Shown here: piece after piece, positions 1 to 8,038 of the stretch | How positions within the stretch are numbered: the stretch's first letter is position 1 | Layout: every line of letters begins with the position of its first letter | From: CAYXWM01 sp964468805 | Lineage (GTDB): Bacteria; Bacillota; Clostridia; Lachnospirales; WRBF01 | Assembly (NCBI GenBank): GCA_964468805.1 | Contig: CAYXWM010000003.1 | Location: 1-64,000 of the forward strand | Reading direction: 5' to 3' | DNA length: 64,000 nt | The notes under the pieces: model-generated | What the model was told of the DNA's origin: nothing | Database searches by the model: none | Seen by the model: only the letters and a program-made list of their open reading frames with translations | Program-made: the position numbers and the translations under genes

Positions 1-659
1 AATGTCTTGATGATTTTGGCATACCCCTAATGCTTTCCCATACAATTACAAGAATTGTAGGCGATAAAAGAGTAGAAGGCGTTTATGTAGCCGCTGTTGA
101 TAATAATAAAAAGCCTATTTTAGATACCGAAAAGTTTATCCAATGTGATACTTTATTGTTATCTGTGGGTTTAATCCCTGAAAATGAACTAAGCAGAAAA
201 TGCGAACTTGAAATTTCATCCGTTACCAACGGGCCAATTGTTAATCAGTATATGCAAACATCCATAAAATCCATATTTGCTTGCGGCAACGTTGTTCACG
301 TAAATGACCTTGTTGACAATGTAAGTGTTGAAAGCCTTAAAGCCGGTGCTTATGCGGCAAAATTTTCAGCAGGTCATTTTCCGGAAAACAAAAAAGAAAT
401 TAAGCTTATAAACGGAAACAATGTAAGGTATTTATGTCCCCATAAATTAAATTTAACTGAAGATGATGAAAGCATAAAGATATATTTCAGGGTTTTGTCA
501 CCTGACAGTAATGTTATTCTGAGGGCAGTTTGCGGTGGTGACGTAATTGCTAAGAAAAAGTCGTTAAGAATCAGCCCCGGTGAAATGGAATACATAGAAA
601 TTAATTCTTCTAAAATTACGGCTGATGAAGTTTTGATAGAGGTTGTTAAGGAGGCGTAA
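1..659 (+). CDS. FAD/NAD(P)-dependent oxidoreductase of the GlpA-operon type, 5' end outside window
   Basis: The frame is already open at base 3, upstream of the first ATG at 30, so this is the C-terminal part of a longer protein. Visible are the end of a pyridine nucleotide-disulfide oxidoreductase fold (SVGLIPENE after an NAD-binding domain) and the FAD-pyrophosphate segment IFACGNVVHVNDLVDNV. A family-typical C-terminal extension follows. In Clostridia this enzyme usually sits between a GlpA-like glycerol-3-phosphate dehydrogenase and a DUF1667 protein, and that partner follows here after 2 bp. Role: cytoplasmic electron transfer, probably linked to glycerol-3-phosphate oxidation (inferred from context). 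The substrate cannot be decided from this fragment. Confidence 0.85.
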   Translation, partial: CLDDFGIPLMLSHTITRIVGDKRVEGVYVAAVDNNKKPILDTEKFIQCDTLLLSVGLIPENELSRKCELEISSVTNGPIVNQYMQTSIKSIFACGNVVHVNDLVDNVSVESLKAGAYAAKFSAGHFPENKKEIKLINGNNVRYLCPHKLNLTEDDESIKIYFRVLSPDSNVILRAVCGGDVIAKKKSLRISPGEMEYIEINSSKITADEVLIEVVKEA

Positions 660-661
660 TT

Positions 662-1018
662 ATGGAAAAGCAGATTATTTGCACTGTTTGTCCTGTAGGT
701 TGTTATATTAGGGTTGTGGGTGAGAGTGATAACATAATTTCTGTTGAGGGACATACCTGTAAACGTGGTATGGAATATGCGGAATCTGAATTTAGTCACC
801 CTGTGAGAATACTGACTACTACTGTTAAATTGGATGACCCAAAAAATCCTTTGATCCCGGTTCGTTCAGCTAAACCATTGCCAAAGGAATTAATTATGGA
901 CTGTATGAAACAGATTAAGAAGGTTTGTTTGAAACCGCCGGTTAAAAGATATGATGTAATTATCGAAAATATTTGCGGTTCAGGCGTTGATATTGTAGCT
1001 ACGGGAAGTGCAAAATGA
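662..1018 (+). CDS. DUF1667 domain protein
   Basis: A 118-residue protein beginning MEKQIICTVCPVGC, with Cys residues at about 7, 10 and 14 and a fourth in the HTCKRG motif. This gives a four-cysteine set typical of DUF1667, suggesting a small metal or iron-sulfur site. The family is nearly always encoded next to GlpA-type FAD oxidoreductases, and here the start lies 2 bp after the upstream stop, so the two are translationally coupled. The Shine-Dalgarno sequence AAGGAGG lies in the last codons of the upstream gene. Its likely job is as an accessory subunit of the oxidoreductase; the biochemical role is not established to my knowledge. Confidence 0.85.
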   Translation: MEKQIICTVCPVGCYIRVVGESDNIISVEGHTCKRGMEYAESEFSHPVRILTTTVKLDDPKNPLIPVRSAKPLPKELIMDCMKQIKKVCLKPPVKRYDVIIENICGSGVDIVATGSAK

Positions 1019-1030
1019 AAGGAGTTTTTT

Positions 1031-1336
1031 ATGGCGGATAAGGTTAAAATTACAGTTTTAAAAAGACTTGTTATGGATGATATTATTTCAGAATATGCAG
1101 GCGAAGGAAAAATAACAATATGCAATAAATTTAAAGAAGGCGATTCCTTTATTACAGATGGCAGAAGCTTGCCTGAGGGCTTCTGTACTTGGGCATTTGC
1201 CGACATATTTAAAGATATTATTTTTGTAAGAAACAATATGGAGTGTATAGGTACTAAAGATAAAAAATCCCAAGTTGCCTCATGTACAGACGGTTTCAGA
1301 CCTGTTATATTTCTTATAGGGCCTTGTGATGAATAG
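1031..1336 (+). CDS. TIGR04076 family protein
   Basis: A 101-residue protein with the family hallmarks: an N-terminal ITVLKR strand, a GDSF turn, the LPEGFCTWAFADI segment and the C-terminal CTDGFRPVIF motif. Function is unknown. Members are small cytoplasmic proteins common in anaerobes and often lie near redox enzymes. It starts 12 bp after the DUF1667 stop with Shine-Dalgarno AAAGGAG, so it probably belongs to the same operon. The conserved cysteines suggest a redox or metal role, but that is inference only. Confidence 0.75.
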   Translation: MADKVKITVLKRLVMDDIISEYAGEGKITICNKFKEGDSFITDGRSLPEGFCTWAFADIFKDIIFVRNNMECIGTKDKKSQVASCTDGFRPVIFLIGPCDE

Positions 1337-1363
1337 TATGGGTAAGAAAAGCATGCAAATTTA

Positions 1364-1784
1364 GTGTTCACAGAAAGAGTGTTTGAACTTCATGCATCAA
1401 TGCGTTATCTGTCACAAAGATATTCAATGCCTTATAAAGAAGTAAATCAAAAAGGCAGGATTTGGCACATATTTTGTTGACCATACCATAGCTCTGTGGC
1501 CTACAGCTGCTTCGGGTATACCGTTTTCATCCTTATGCTTTGCTTCCAAAGGCGATGCCATTACGGATTTAGTGGAGGATATGGCTGCAGAACAAAAAGC
1601 AAGAACCACATACGACAATATTTTACGTTTGTGTCATGACCCGGACGTTTTGGAACCCATTAAATTCCTCAGAGCCCGTTAAATTGTACATTTCCAAAGA
1701 TTCGGCGAAGCTTTGGAGATTGTGAAAAGTCGATTAAACTCTAAGAATTTCTATGCATTTAATCCCGAATTCGATAAGAAATAA
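1364..1784 (+). pseudogene. Degraded manganese catalase / spore coat CotJC-like gene
   Basis: Two reading-frame pieces match the manganese catalase/CotJC family in order. Frame one (from 1364) reads VFTERVFELHASMRYLSQRY and continues to MPYKEV. About 40-50 family residues are then missing, including the usual GLLTDIGTEELAHLE metal-binding helix. A second frame resumes as AGFGTYFVDHTIALWP. It contains the SGIPF, GDAITDLVEDMAAEQKAR and DPDVLEPIKFLRAR segments, hits a TAA in place of the expected Glu before IVHFQRF, and then reads on to 1784. So there is at least one deletion with a frame change plus one nonsense mutation. An intact copy would be a di-manganese catalase, in sporeformers often a coat component. 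The gene is almost certainly dead. Confidence 0.8.
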
Positions 1785-1798
1785 ACTATGCCTTAAAT

Positions 1799-1830
1799 AA
1801 GACCACCGGTTGACCGGCGGTCTTGTTTGC
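1799..1830 (+). terminator. Rho-independent terminator after the decayed catalase
   Basis: An inverted repeat AAGACCACCGG / CCGGCGGTCTT with a short TTGA loop and one internal mismatch, followed by TGTTT. It would end transcripts of the upstream oxidoreductase/TIGR04076 operon. Confidence 0.7.
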
Positions 1831-2440
1831 ATTATATCTATTATCAGTAAACTATAGTATTCTACATATAAACTAAAGTATATTTCATATAAGACTTTTT
1901 GTTGAGAAGTAGTTTGTTGACGCTTTTGAAACTTTCCGGTTAATGGACACAGTAAAATAAAAAACATCTTTTTGCCACACCGGCATGCAAGGTTTAACAT
2001 CTGCCGGAACCCGGGGTTATGATATGAAAAGATTGACTGTAACCTAACAACGTGGTATTATTAATTCACCGAAAGACCCGATTCAAAGTGTTTTTATATG
2101 GCTCTACATTTATCACAGCTCATAGATTATGACCTCAAGGATACAGCCGGAGTAGATTAACGATTACCAAATATCCGTTATCGCTTCAAGATACAACAAA
2201 GGCATCGTCGAAGAATTAAGTCTTTAATGTAGGTAATAAATATAAATCATAACAGTATATAATGGGCATGGCACCAAAACCCGGGTACAACTGTAATATG
2301 AGCAAAGCCAACGCAAACTTTAACGAATAGAATTAAAACAAGCGAAAAAGAATTCCTATTAATAAATGCATCAGATTAATCTATTAAAAACTATCACAAT
2401 ACTAAAAACCGGATAAATGACGACAACTTGGGCAAATGAC

Positions 2441-2480
2441 AAAACTTCCGCATAACAATATGCAGAAGTTTTTTATTTTA
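2441..2480 (+). terminator. Rho-independent terminator
   Basis: AAAACTTCCGCAT pairs with ATGCAGAAGTTTT (one mismatch), followed by TTTATTTTA. It lies inside the eroded region and probably belonged to a lost gene. Confidence 0.7.
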
Positions 2481-2492
2481 AGGAGAGACGTA

Positions 2493-2606
2493 CTGACTAA
2501 ACGTTCAAAGATTAAGACAGTGGGGATTGTACTTTGCCTATTCTATGCTGCACTTGGGTTTTCGGAATATGCAGACACACAAAATAGTAATACTATAACC
2601 GAATAA
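2493..2606 (+). pseudogene. Short secretion-signal-like remnant with CTG in start position
   Basis: AGGAGAG at 2481-2487 sits 5 nt before a CTG codon. From there 37 codons read as a basic N-terminus (TKRSKIK) followed by a hydrophobic stretch (VGIVLCLFYAALGF), then NSNTITE and a stop. This looks like the export signal of a secreted protein whose mature part has been lost. A real 37-residue peptide starting from CTG is possible but less likely. Confidence 0.3.
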
Positions 2607-2731
2607 AGTATATTTGCCAAAGACTTGTCAATATCAAAGAAGAATTATCCTAAATCATATAGGATATTCAATGGGTGAGACGAATAAACAATCTCTCCAT
2701 ATACTAATTTAAAACCTAGGAGGAAAATTTA

Positions 2732-3454
2732 ATGCGTAATTTGCAAGTACTCAAAACACTTTTAGTTTCAATGTCAATTGTATTCATTTCATTAACCGGT
2801 TGCGGACAAGATCTTACTCCAACCTTAGCTGAGAGAGACCAAGAAATAATCGCTCTCAAAGAGAGCGAGAATAAATTAAAAACAGATGTATCGACCCTGA
2901 CAGCCGAAAACAAAACTCTAAAGTCCGAAAACGAACAATTAAAGACAGAAAACACCGCCTTGCTTGACAAATACAAAGATTTATCTGATTCCGAAATATC
3001 AGCCCAAACCGAAGCCAATAAAAGAAAAGCGGAAGAAGATAGGTTGGAAACAGAAAGAATTCAAGCCGCCGAAAAGGCAAAAAAAGATAAAGAGGAAGCT
3101 GACAAAAAAGCCGCCTTGGAGGCAGAAGCCCGAAAAGGATACGACACGGGAATTACATATAGTCAACTTGCAAGAACACCGGACGATTATAAAGGCAAAA
3201 AAGTTAAGTTCTATGGCAGAGTTGTCCAAGTAGTTGAGGGCGATAATGAAATACGAATTCGACTGAGCACTGCCAAAAACGGCTATGAGGACGTTATCTA
3301 CGGTTATTATAATAAAAACTTGGTTTCATCAAGAATATTAGATGATGATAAGATAACCATATATGGCACCTCACAAGGATTGTATACTTATGAAACTACA
3401 ATGGGATCTCAAATTACAATTCCGCTTATTTCCATTGATAAAATAGACCAATAA
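2732..3454 (+). CDS. Coiled-coil lipoprotein with C-terminal beta-rich domain
   Basis: A 240-residue predicted lipoprotein. Residues 1-23 form a signal peptide ending in the lipobox LTGC, with lipidation at Cys24. Residues about 30-135 are highly charged (Glu/Lys/Ala-rich) heptads that should form a long coiled coil. From about 138 on (YDTGITYSQLARTPDDYKG) a compact domain of about 100 residues resembles the OB-fold-like module found after coiled coils in many Clostridia and Bacilli extracellular proteins. Shine-Dalgarno AGGAGG lies 9 nt before the ATG. It is probably anchored to the outer face of the membrane. The specific function is unknown; the gene is apparently single, between an eroded region and the ion channel. 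Confidence 0.75.
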   Translation: MRNLQVLKTLLVSMSIVFISLTGCGQDLTPTLAERDQEIIALKESENKLKTDVSTLTAENKTLKSENEQLKTENTALLDKYKDLSDSEISAQTEANKRKAEEDRLETERIQAAEKAKKDKEEADKKAALEAEARKGYDTGITYSQLARTPDDYKGKKVKFYGRVVQVVEGDNEIRIRLSTAKNGYEDVIYGYYNKNLVSSRILDDDKITIYGTSQGLYTYETTMGSQITIPLISIDKIDQ

Positions 3455-3525
3455 ACATCCAAGTTCATAACATCAGATTGATACTATCTGAATAAGCATG
3501 ACTATCGGATTCAGGAGTTACAACG

Positions 3526-4347
3526 ATGCTCTATATACTCAAACCTATCAAAAAGCGGATCTTTAGGATTGTCAGTGTTGATGACGGGACGGACTTAGTC
3601 AGTAATTTCTTTGACAAATTCATTCTCTTTCTGATTTCCGTTAATGTTATACTGGTAATTCTTGAAACATTCAGCGGTTTTCCCAACACTGTTTTAACTG
3701 TATTTAAATACGTAGAGATATTTTCTGTTGTTATCTTTACATTAGAATATGCCTTAAGACTATGGACTGCGGATTATGTGTTTCCGGAAATGAAGCCGTT
3801 TAAGGCACGTTTAAGATACATATTTTCTTTTATGGCGATTGTAGATTTACTTGCTATTGCACCATTTTTCCTACCGTTCCTGATAAGAATGGATTTAAGA
3901 GTTTTAAGAATGATTCGGCTTTTACGTGTTTTAAGAATATTGAAGGCAAATCGCTATACAAATGCACTTTCATCTGTAGGCCATGTTATTAAAAATAAAT
4001 CCGCTCAACTTGTTTCGGCAATGTCTGTTATCTTGATACTTATGATAATGGCATCTGTTCTCATGTATAATCTTGAATATGAAGCACAACCCGAAATATT
4101 TGAAAACGCTTTTTCCGCCCTATGGTGGGCTGTAGCAACCTTTACAACTGTTGGTTACGGCGACATTTACCCTGTTACGATAACCGGTAAAATACTCAGC
4201 TCAATAATAGCTTTTCTCGGTATAGGTCTTGTAGCCGTGCCCACAGGTATTATCAGTGCAGGATTTGTAGAGCAAATAGGCAGCGATAATGAAAAAGCAG
4301 GTGCAGAAAAGCATTTTTGCCATTATTGCGGTAAAAAATTGAAATAA
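3526..4347 (+). CDS. Voltage-gated-type potassium channel with C-terminal zinc ribbon
   Basis: A 273-residue six-transmembrane ion transporter. The S4-like helix is RVLRMIRLLRVLRILK, with Arg at every third position as in voltage sensors. The pore helix and selectivity filter TTVGYGD lie at residues 207-213, which identifies a K+ channel. The last 10 residues, HFCHYCGKKL, give only CxxC of a zinc-ribbon-like module, an unusual cytoplasmic tail for such a short channel. The start is supported by CAGGAG upstream. The gene stands alone and is followed by a terminator. Role: K+ flux and membrane potential control. What the tail senses is not known. Confidence 0.9.
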   Translation: MLYILKPIKKRIFRIVSVDDGTDLVSNFFDKFILFLISVNVILVILETFSGFPNTVLTVFKYVEIFSVVIFTLEYALRLWTADYVFPEMKPFKARLRYIFSFMAIVDLLAIAPFFLPFLIRMDLRVLRMIRLLRVLRILKANRYTNALSSVGHVIKNKSAQLVSAMSVILILMIMASVLMYNLEYEAQPEIFENAFSALWWAVATFTTVGYGDIYPVTITGKILSSIIAFLGIGLVAVPTGIISAGFVEQIGSDNEKAGAEKHFCHYCGKKLK

Positions 4348-4430
4348 GCCGGGGGCAGTAAAGTAAACTTCACCTATAAAGTTAGACAGTTTGATATACT
4401 GTTAAAATACTGAATATACATTTTTATGAA

Positions 4431-4467
4431 GCCGTCATTCTCGTTAGTAAGAATGACGGCTGTTTTT
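4431..4467 (+). terminator. Rho-independent terminator of the K+ channel gene
   Basis: A perfect 11-bp stem GCCGTCATTCT / AGAATGACGGC with an 8-nt loop, followed by TGTTTTT. Confidence 0.9.
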
Positions 4468-4496
4468 AATGTTCATTTACAAGATAAATGAGGATT

Positions 4497-4575
4497 GTAT
4501 CCTAATTCCATATAAGATGGAGGATAAAACAATCTTAATTGTTTTTGTCCTCTATTTAAAATGGAATCGGTATAG
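4497..4575. repeat. Dispersed palindromic repeat, family 1, copy 1 (MITE-like)
   Basis: An imperfect inverted repeat with ends CTAATTCCATATAAGATG and TTAAAATGGAATCGG, and internal AGGATAAAACAAT pairing with ATTGTTTTTGTCCTCT. The same ends and inner arms recur at 21172-21280 (longer centre) and 41299-41343 (centre deleted). It lies in the convergent intergenic space between the channel and the PAP2 gene. No transposase is present, so it would be non-autonomous if mobile. Confidence 0.75.
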
Positions 4576-4594
4576 TTTAAGCATAAGACTTTAT

Positions 4595-4621
4595 AAAGCG
4601 GTGGGTATACCGCTTTTTATT
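4595..4621. terminator. Hairpin with T tract between convergent genes
   Basis: AAAGCGGT and ACCGCTTT pair around a GGGTAT loop, followed by TT and ATTATT on the plus strand. It may end read-through from either side; the minus-strand side has a poor U tract. Confidence 0.5.
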
Positions 4622-4657
4622 ATTATCATGTTCATTTAGGTCTCGAAAACCTTGCCA

Positions 4658-5320
4658 TTACAAACATTTAGATTCAATAAACTGATTAATCGAGTAATAC
4701 AACATAATAAGTGCTGCACTAAGGAGTATACCTCCTAAAATATCTGTAAACCAATGAACTCCTGAAAGCATACGTCCCATGACCATAAAGATCGTGAAAG
4801 CACCACATAAGACATTTACACCTATTCTAACAGCTTTATGCTTAATCAGTCGGTGATACTGCATCATTGCTGTAGGCATAATGCACATTACGAGCATAGT
4901 TGTAGATGAAGGATAAGATGCTTCCAAGACATTGCTTATTAGTACGGGTCTGTAATTTACTACATTTAATTCGAAAAAAAGATAGAACGCAAATACAAGT
5001 AGGTAAAATCCACCCAATACAAGTATACTGCTGTCCACTTTCAAAAAGCTTCTTCGTTTAATAAGTTGAATTAACCCCAAAATTGCAAACCCCATTGCAA
5101 CAACTACAGCAACAAGCCCTAACCAATCGGTTATATTGTAGAGCAACATATTTACACCAAACAAATCGTGAAGTTGCTTATTTATGGTTGCAAAACCCAC
5201 AAGGGTGCTTTGAGGACCTATTGGCTTTACGTCCACAAAAGTAAGTGCAGCGGTATAGAGGATAAACAAAATCAGCAATACACCTGCTGCGGCAAAACAG
5301 ATTAGATTTCTTTTTTTCAT
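4658..5320 (-). CDS. PAP2 family membrane phosphatase
   Basis: A 220-residue membrane protein with about six hydrophobic helices. It carries the PAP2 catalytic signatures: YPSSTTM (second motif, equivalent of PSGH, His replaced) at about 137 and SGVHWFTDILGG (third motif with SxxxH-x5-D) at about 188. The first KxxxxxxRP motif is represented by the NYRPVL segment. Such enzymes dephosphorylate lipid phosphates at the membrane; undecaprenyl-pyrophosphate and phosphatidate-type substrates are known for the superfamily. It lies 110 bp downstream of an XRE regulator on the same strand. The start is unusual: AAAGGAG lies inside a 15-bp stem that also covers the AUG (5318-5393), implying translational control. 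Confidence 0.8.
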   Translation of the reverse strand: MKKRNLICFAAAGVLLILFILYTAALTFVDVKPIGPQSTLVGFATINKQLHDLFGVNMLLYNITDWLGLVAVVVAMGFAILGLIQLIKRRSFLKVDSSILVLGGFYLLVFAFYLFFELNVVNYRPVLISNVLEASYPSSTTMLVMCIMPTAMMQYHRLIKHKAVRIGVNVLCGAFTIFMVMGRMLSGVHWFTDILGGILLSAALIMLYYSINQFIESKCL

Positions 5321-5393
5321 TTTCGAGACTCCTTTGATTTTAGTATGTTGGCGTTTAGCCCAACATCACTGTAACTGCGGAGCCTCGAAAATG
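5318..5393 (-). promoter_or_regulatory. mRNA hairpin masking Shine-Dalgarno and start codon of the PAP2 gene
   Basis: On the transcript (minus strand), CATTTTCGAGGCTCC (5393-5379) can pair over all 15 positions (one G-U) with GGAGTCTCGAAAATG (5332-5318), which contains the GGAG ribosome binding sequence and the AUG. The 46-nt loop holds a second 7-bp hairpin, ATGTTGG/CCAACAT (5345-5366). The stem would shut off initiation unless opened. Seen directly in sequence; the regulatory meaning is inferred. Confidence 0.7.
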
Positions 5394-5430
5394 TAAGAAT
5401 ATTGTTGTCACACCCATGATACGATTCGTG

Positions 5431-6036
5431 TCAATGGCGTTTTATCAGCAAAACTCCCTTGATAATCAAAAGAATGAATGTAAAAAAAGCGGCATAAGGC
5501 TGACGGCTTGCCATGAAAATCAGTACACTGAGTACGCTTAATATAACGGAAACGGTATTACCGGTTCGCTTCCAATTCAAACTTTGATAATTCTGTAAAG
5601 CGACAGCAGATATACCCCATAGGGTTGTCAGTGATACAATAATTATATAGGCGGTCTTAATATACAATTGCATTTCAGTTAATGAAAGTAATGATACATG
5701 ACGTATGACGTCACCGTCCCTTTGTCCGAAGAGCGGAATAAAGAGCAGGATCCCAACCGCACAGTCAAGGAATCCGAACATTAAGTCACGCATATGTTGT
5801 GTTTTTTGAAGACTGTCTATTTCGGCAAGGCTAATCAGTTCCTTGTTGGATAGCAGTTCATCTATTGTTACGGAAAAATATTCTGCTATAGCTTTCAATG
5901 AGTCTATACTTGGATAACCACGCCCGGATTCCCATTTTGAAATAGCAGTTCGTGAAACAAACAGTTTTTCCGAAAGTTCTTCCTGTGTTAAGTTCTTTTG
6001 TTTTCTGAGTTCTTGCAGTTTTTCATGAAACTCCAT
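5431..6036 (-). CDS. XRE-family transcriptional regulator with C-terminal membrane segments
   Basis: A 201-residue protein. Residues about 5-60 are a Cro/C1-type helix-turn-helix (LRKQKNLTQEELSEKLFVSR, then AISKWESGRGYPSIDSL). A linker follows, then from about 85 three or four hydrophobic helices, so the DNA-binding domain appears tethered to the membrane. It precedes the PAP2 gene on the same strand and may regulate it and itself. Membrane-bound XRE proteins of this build are common in Firmicutes; what they sense is generally unknown. The ATG start at 6036 opens directly into the conserved domain. Confidence 0.85.
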   Translation of the reverse strand: MEFHEKLQELRKQKNLTQEELSEKLFVSRTAISKWESGRGYPSIDSLKAIAEYFSVTIDELLSNKELISLAEIDSLQKTQHMRDLMFGFLDCAVGILLFIPLFGQRDGDVIRHVSLLSLTEMQLYIKTAYIIIVSLTTLWGISAVALQNYQSLNWKRTGNTVSVILSVLSVLIFMASRQPYAAFFTFILLIIKGVLLIKRH

Positions 6037-6334
6037 TAGTGTATATTACCTCGCTCTTTGCAAATATCAGTATAAAATAATAAAGCATTATACCTTAAAA
6101 AGGATTTCTATGTAAGCACTTCATTTAAGTATGTGAAGTCCCATTCCAAATAATCCAAGCCTAACCAATAAAAAAATTTCCGGACAGCAAGGAAAAAGCC
6201 TGTTATGTATAGGTTAACCTTAAAGAAATTATTAAAATATTATAAAAATTCCTTTTAGTATTGATTTATTTTGTAAGTTATGATATGCATGATGTAAAGT
6301 TTAATTATATAATGAACCGGGAGGTTGAAATTCA

Positions 6335-7109
6335 ATGGCAAAATTCGAATTTGACGGTGAAAAATATAAGCAGGCATCAAAACATCAAAAAGAATGGGGT
6401 AACAGTTTAATTTCCGGACTGAAACTTCAGGGAAATGAAGTAATTTTAGACCTTGGATGCGGTGACGGAGTTTTAACGGAACAAATATCAAGGTTAGTAC
6501 CTAGGGGTAAAGTTATAGGAATTGATGCGTCTGTGGGAATGATAAACACAGCAAAAAAGCTTGAAAAAGATAATCTTACTTTTATCTGTATGGATATAAA
6601 TAATATGGATTTTGTAGATTATTTTGATGTTATATTTTCAAATGCTGCATTGCATTGGATTAAAGATCATAAAAGATTGTTAATCAACTGTCTTACGGCT
6701 TTAAAGTCCAACGGATTTATCAAATGGAACTTTGCCGGAGAAGGTAATTGTTCTAATTTCTTTGATACTGTAAAAGCTCTGATAATTGAGGATACATATA
6801 AAGAATATTTCTCAGACTTTGAATGGCCGTGGTTTATGCCATCAAAAGAGGAATATGAAAAATTGGTTGAAGTGTTTCGGAAATATAAATATACAATATC
6901 AAAATGCAGACAGGTTTTTTTCTGACTGCGATGAAATGATAAGATGGATTGACCAACCAAGCATAGTTCCGTTTTTGGGTCATATTCCGATGGCATCTAA
7001 AGAAAGCTTCAGAAATGAAGTTGTTAATATTATGATCAAAAAGACCAAACAATCAGACGGCAGATGTTTTGAAACGTTTAGAAGGATAGATATAAAAGCC
7101 ACCAAATAG
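6335..7109 (+). pseudogene. Class I SAM-dependent methyltransferase (trans-aconitate methyltransferase-like), frameshifted
   Basis: Residues 1-192 read as a Tam-like methyltransferase: SAM-binding motif ILDLGCGDGVLTEQI at about 38, acidic GIDAS, SNAALHWI and an LKSNGF segment. At a run of seven T (6915-6921) the frame breaks to a stop at 6923. The protein continues in the next frame as FSDCDEMIRWIDQPS through to 7109, a typical C-terminus. Removing one T restores a single open frame of about 257 codons. So this is either a recent one-base frameshift, phase variation at a homopolymer, or a sequencing/assembly error. GGGAGG precedes the ATG. Intact members methylate small carboxylates or other metabolites; the substrate is unknown here. 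Confidence 0.75.
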
Positions 7110-7168
7110 TGCTGTATGTATGTAATAGGTTTTTCTGATGTGTTTTTCCTATTTATTATGAAAATGTA

Positions 7169-7197
7169 TTGATAAAGCTAATATTTTATGTTATCTT
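7169..7197 (+). promoter_or_regulatory. Candidate sigma-A promoter of the polysaccharide locus
   Basis: TTGATA (7169-7174), 17-bp spacer, TATCTT (7192-7197), about 45 bp before the GTG start of the export permease. The -10 box deviates from consensus. Confidence 0.45.
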
Positions 7198-7243
7198 AAT
7201 ATCCGGGTAGCAAAATTATCCAAAAAACGAAAAAGGACTTGCC

Positions 7244-8029
7244 GTGAAAAATACTTTTTATTGGATCAAAGCTTTTTGTAATTACACTAACCTTTTAAGA
7301 GAATTAGTAGTAAGGGATATAAAAGTAAGATACAGACACTCTTTTCTCGGTATAACATGGACAATTATAAATCCCTTAATGATGATGTTAATTATCACCT
7401 TTGTTTTTTCTTCACTGTTCCGCTCCAACATAACTCTTTATCCCATTTACTATTTAAGCGGTTCGTTAATTTTCTCTTTTAATTCAGAAGCCACCTCTAA
7501 TTCTCTTAATTCTATAATTGTTAATTCGTCTCTTATCAAAAAGATTTACATACCAAAATATATTTTACCGTTAGCCAAAGTAGTTTCATGCCTTATTAAT
7601 TTATTATTTTCTTATATTGCTATGTTCGTTGTAATGATAGCAATAAATGCTCCGTTTATGGCAACTCTCTTGTTACTTCCCATACCCATAATATATACTT
7701 TTATATTTTCTCTTGGTCTGGGTTTGCTTTTGGCTGCTTATTCAACTATTTTCAGAGATATTATCCATTTCTACAATATTTGTATAATGGCATGGTCATA
7801 TATAACTCCAATATTCTACCCCGAAGATATTGTTTCGCAAAACTTAATTTGGGTTTTAAAGATCAATCCGTTGTATCACTTTATAAAATACATAAGATGC
7901 CTTGTCCTGGAAGGTATAGTTCCGGATGTTCAGGCTAACCTTATCTGCCTTGCTTTTTCTTTAGGCATGTTAATTATTGGACTATATTTTTTTAAACGTA
8001 AACAGGACGAGTTTATACTATATTTATAA
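7244..8029 (+). CDS. Polysaccharide ABC exporter, permease (Wzm/TagG type)
   Basis: A 261-residue ABC-2 type membrane protein with the family-typical amphipathic N-terminus (LLRELVVRDIKVRYRHSFLG), about six transmembrane helices, and the late SYITPIFYP loop. It starts with GTG preceded by AAAGGA. The ATPase gene follows after 9 bp, so the two form one exporter that moves a completed lipid-linked polysaccharide across the membrane. It is the first gene of the polysaccharide cluster. Substrate (capsule, O-antigen-like or teichoic acid) cannot be told from sequence alone. Confidence 0.9.
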   Translation: MKNTFYWIKAFCNYTNLLRELVVRDIKVRYRHSFLGITWTIINPLMMMLIITFVFSSLFRSNITLYPIYYLSGSLIFSFNSEATSNSLNSIIVNSSLIKKIYIPKYILPLAKVVSCLINLLFSYIAMFVVMIAINAPFMATLLLLPIPIIYTFIFSLGLGLLLAAYSTIFRDIIHFYNICIMAWSYITPIFYPEDIVSQNLIWVLKINPLYHFIKYIRCLVLEGIVPDVQANLICLAFSLGMLIIGLYFFKRKQDEFILYL

Positions 8030-8038
8030 AGGTGTCAT

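Larger units (their letters stand above)
1831..2731. other. About 0.9 kb without a convincing intact gene; eroded DNA
   Basis: No open frame with a plausible start and ribosome binding site covers this stretch. Short frame fragments look protein-like (for instance a forward fragment reading ISVIASRYNKGIVEELSL near 2165-2225), but I could not assign them. The stretch also contains a hairpin terminator (2441-2480) and a 37-codon secretion-signal-like remnant (2493-2606). Together with the dead catalase just upstream, it reads as a region of gene decay. Confidence 0.5.
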
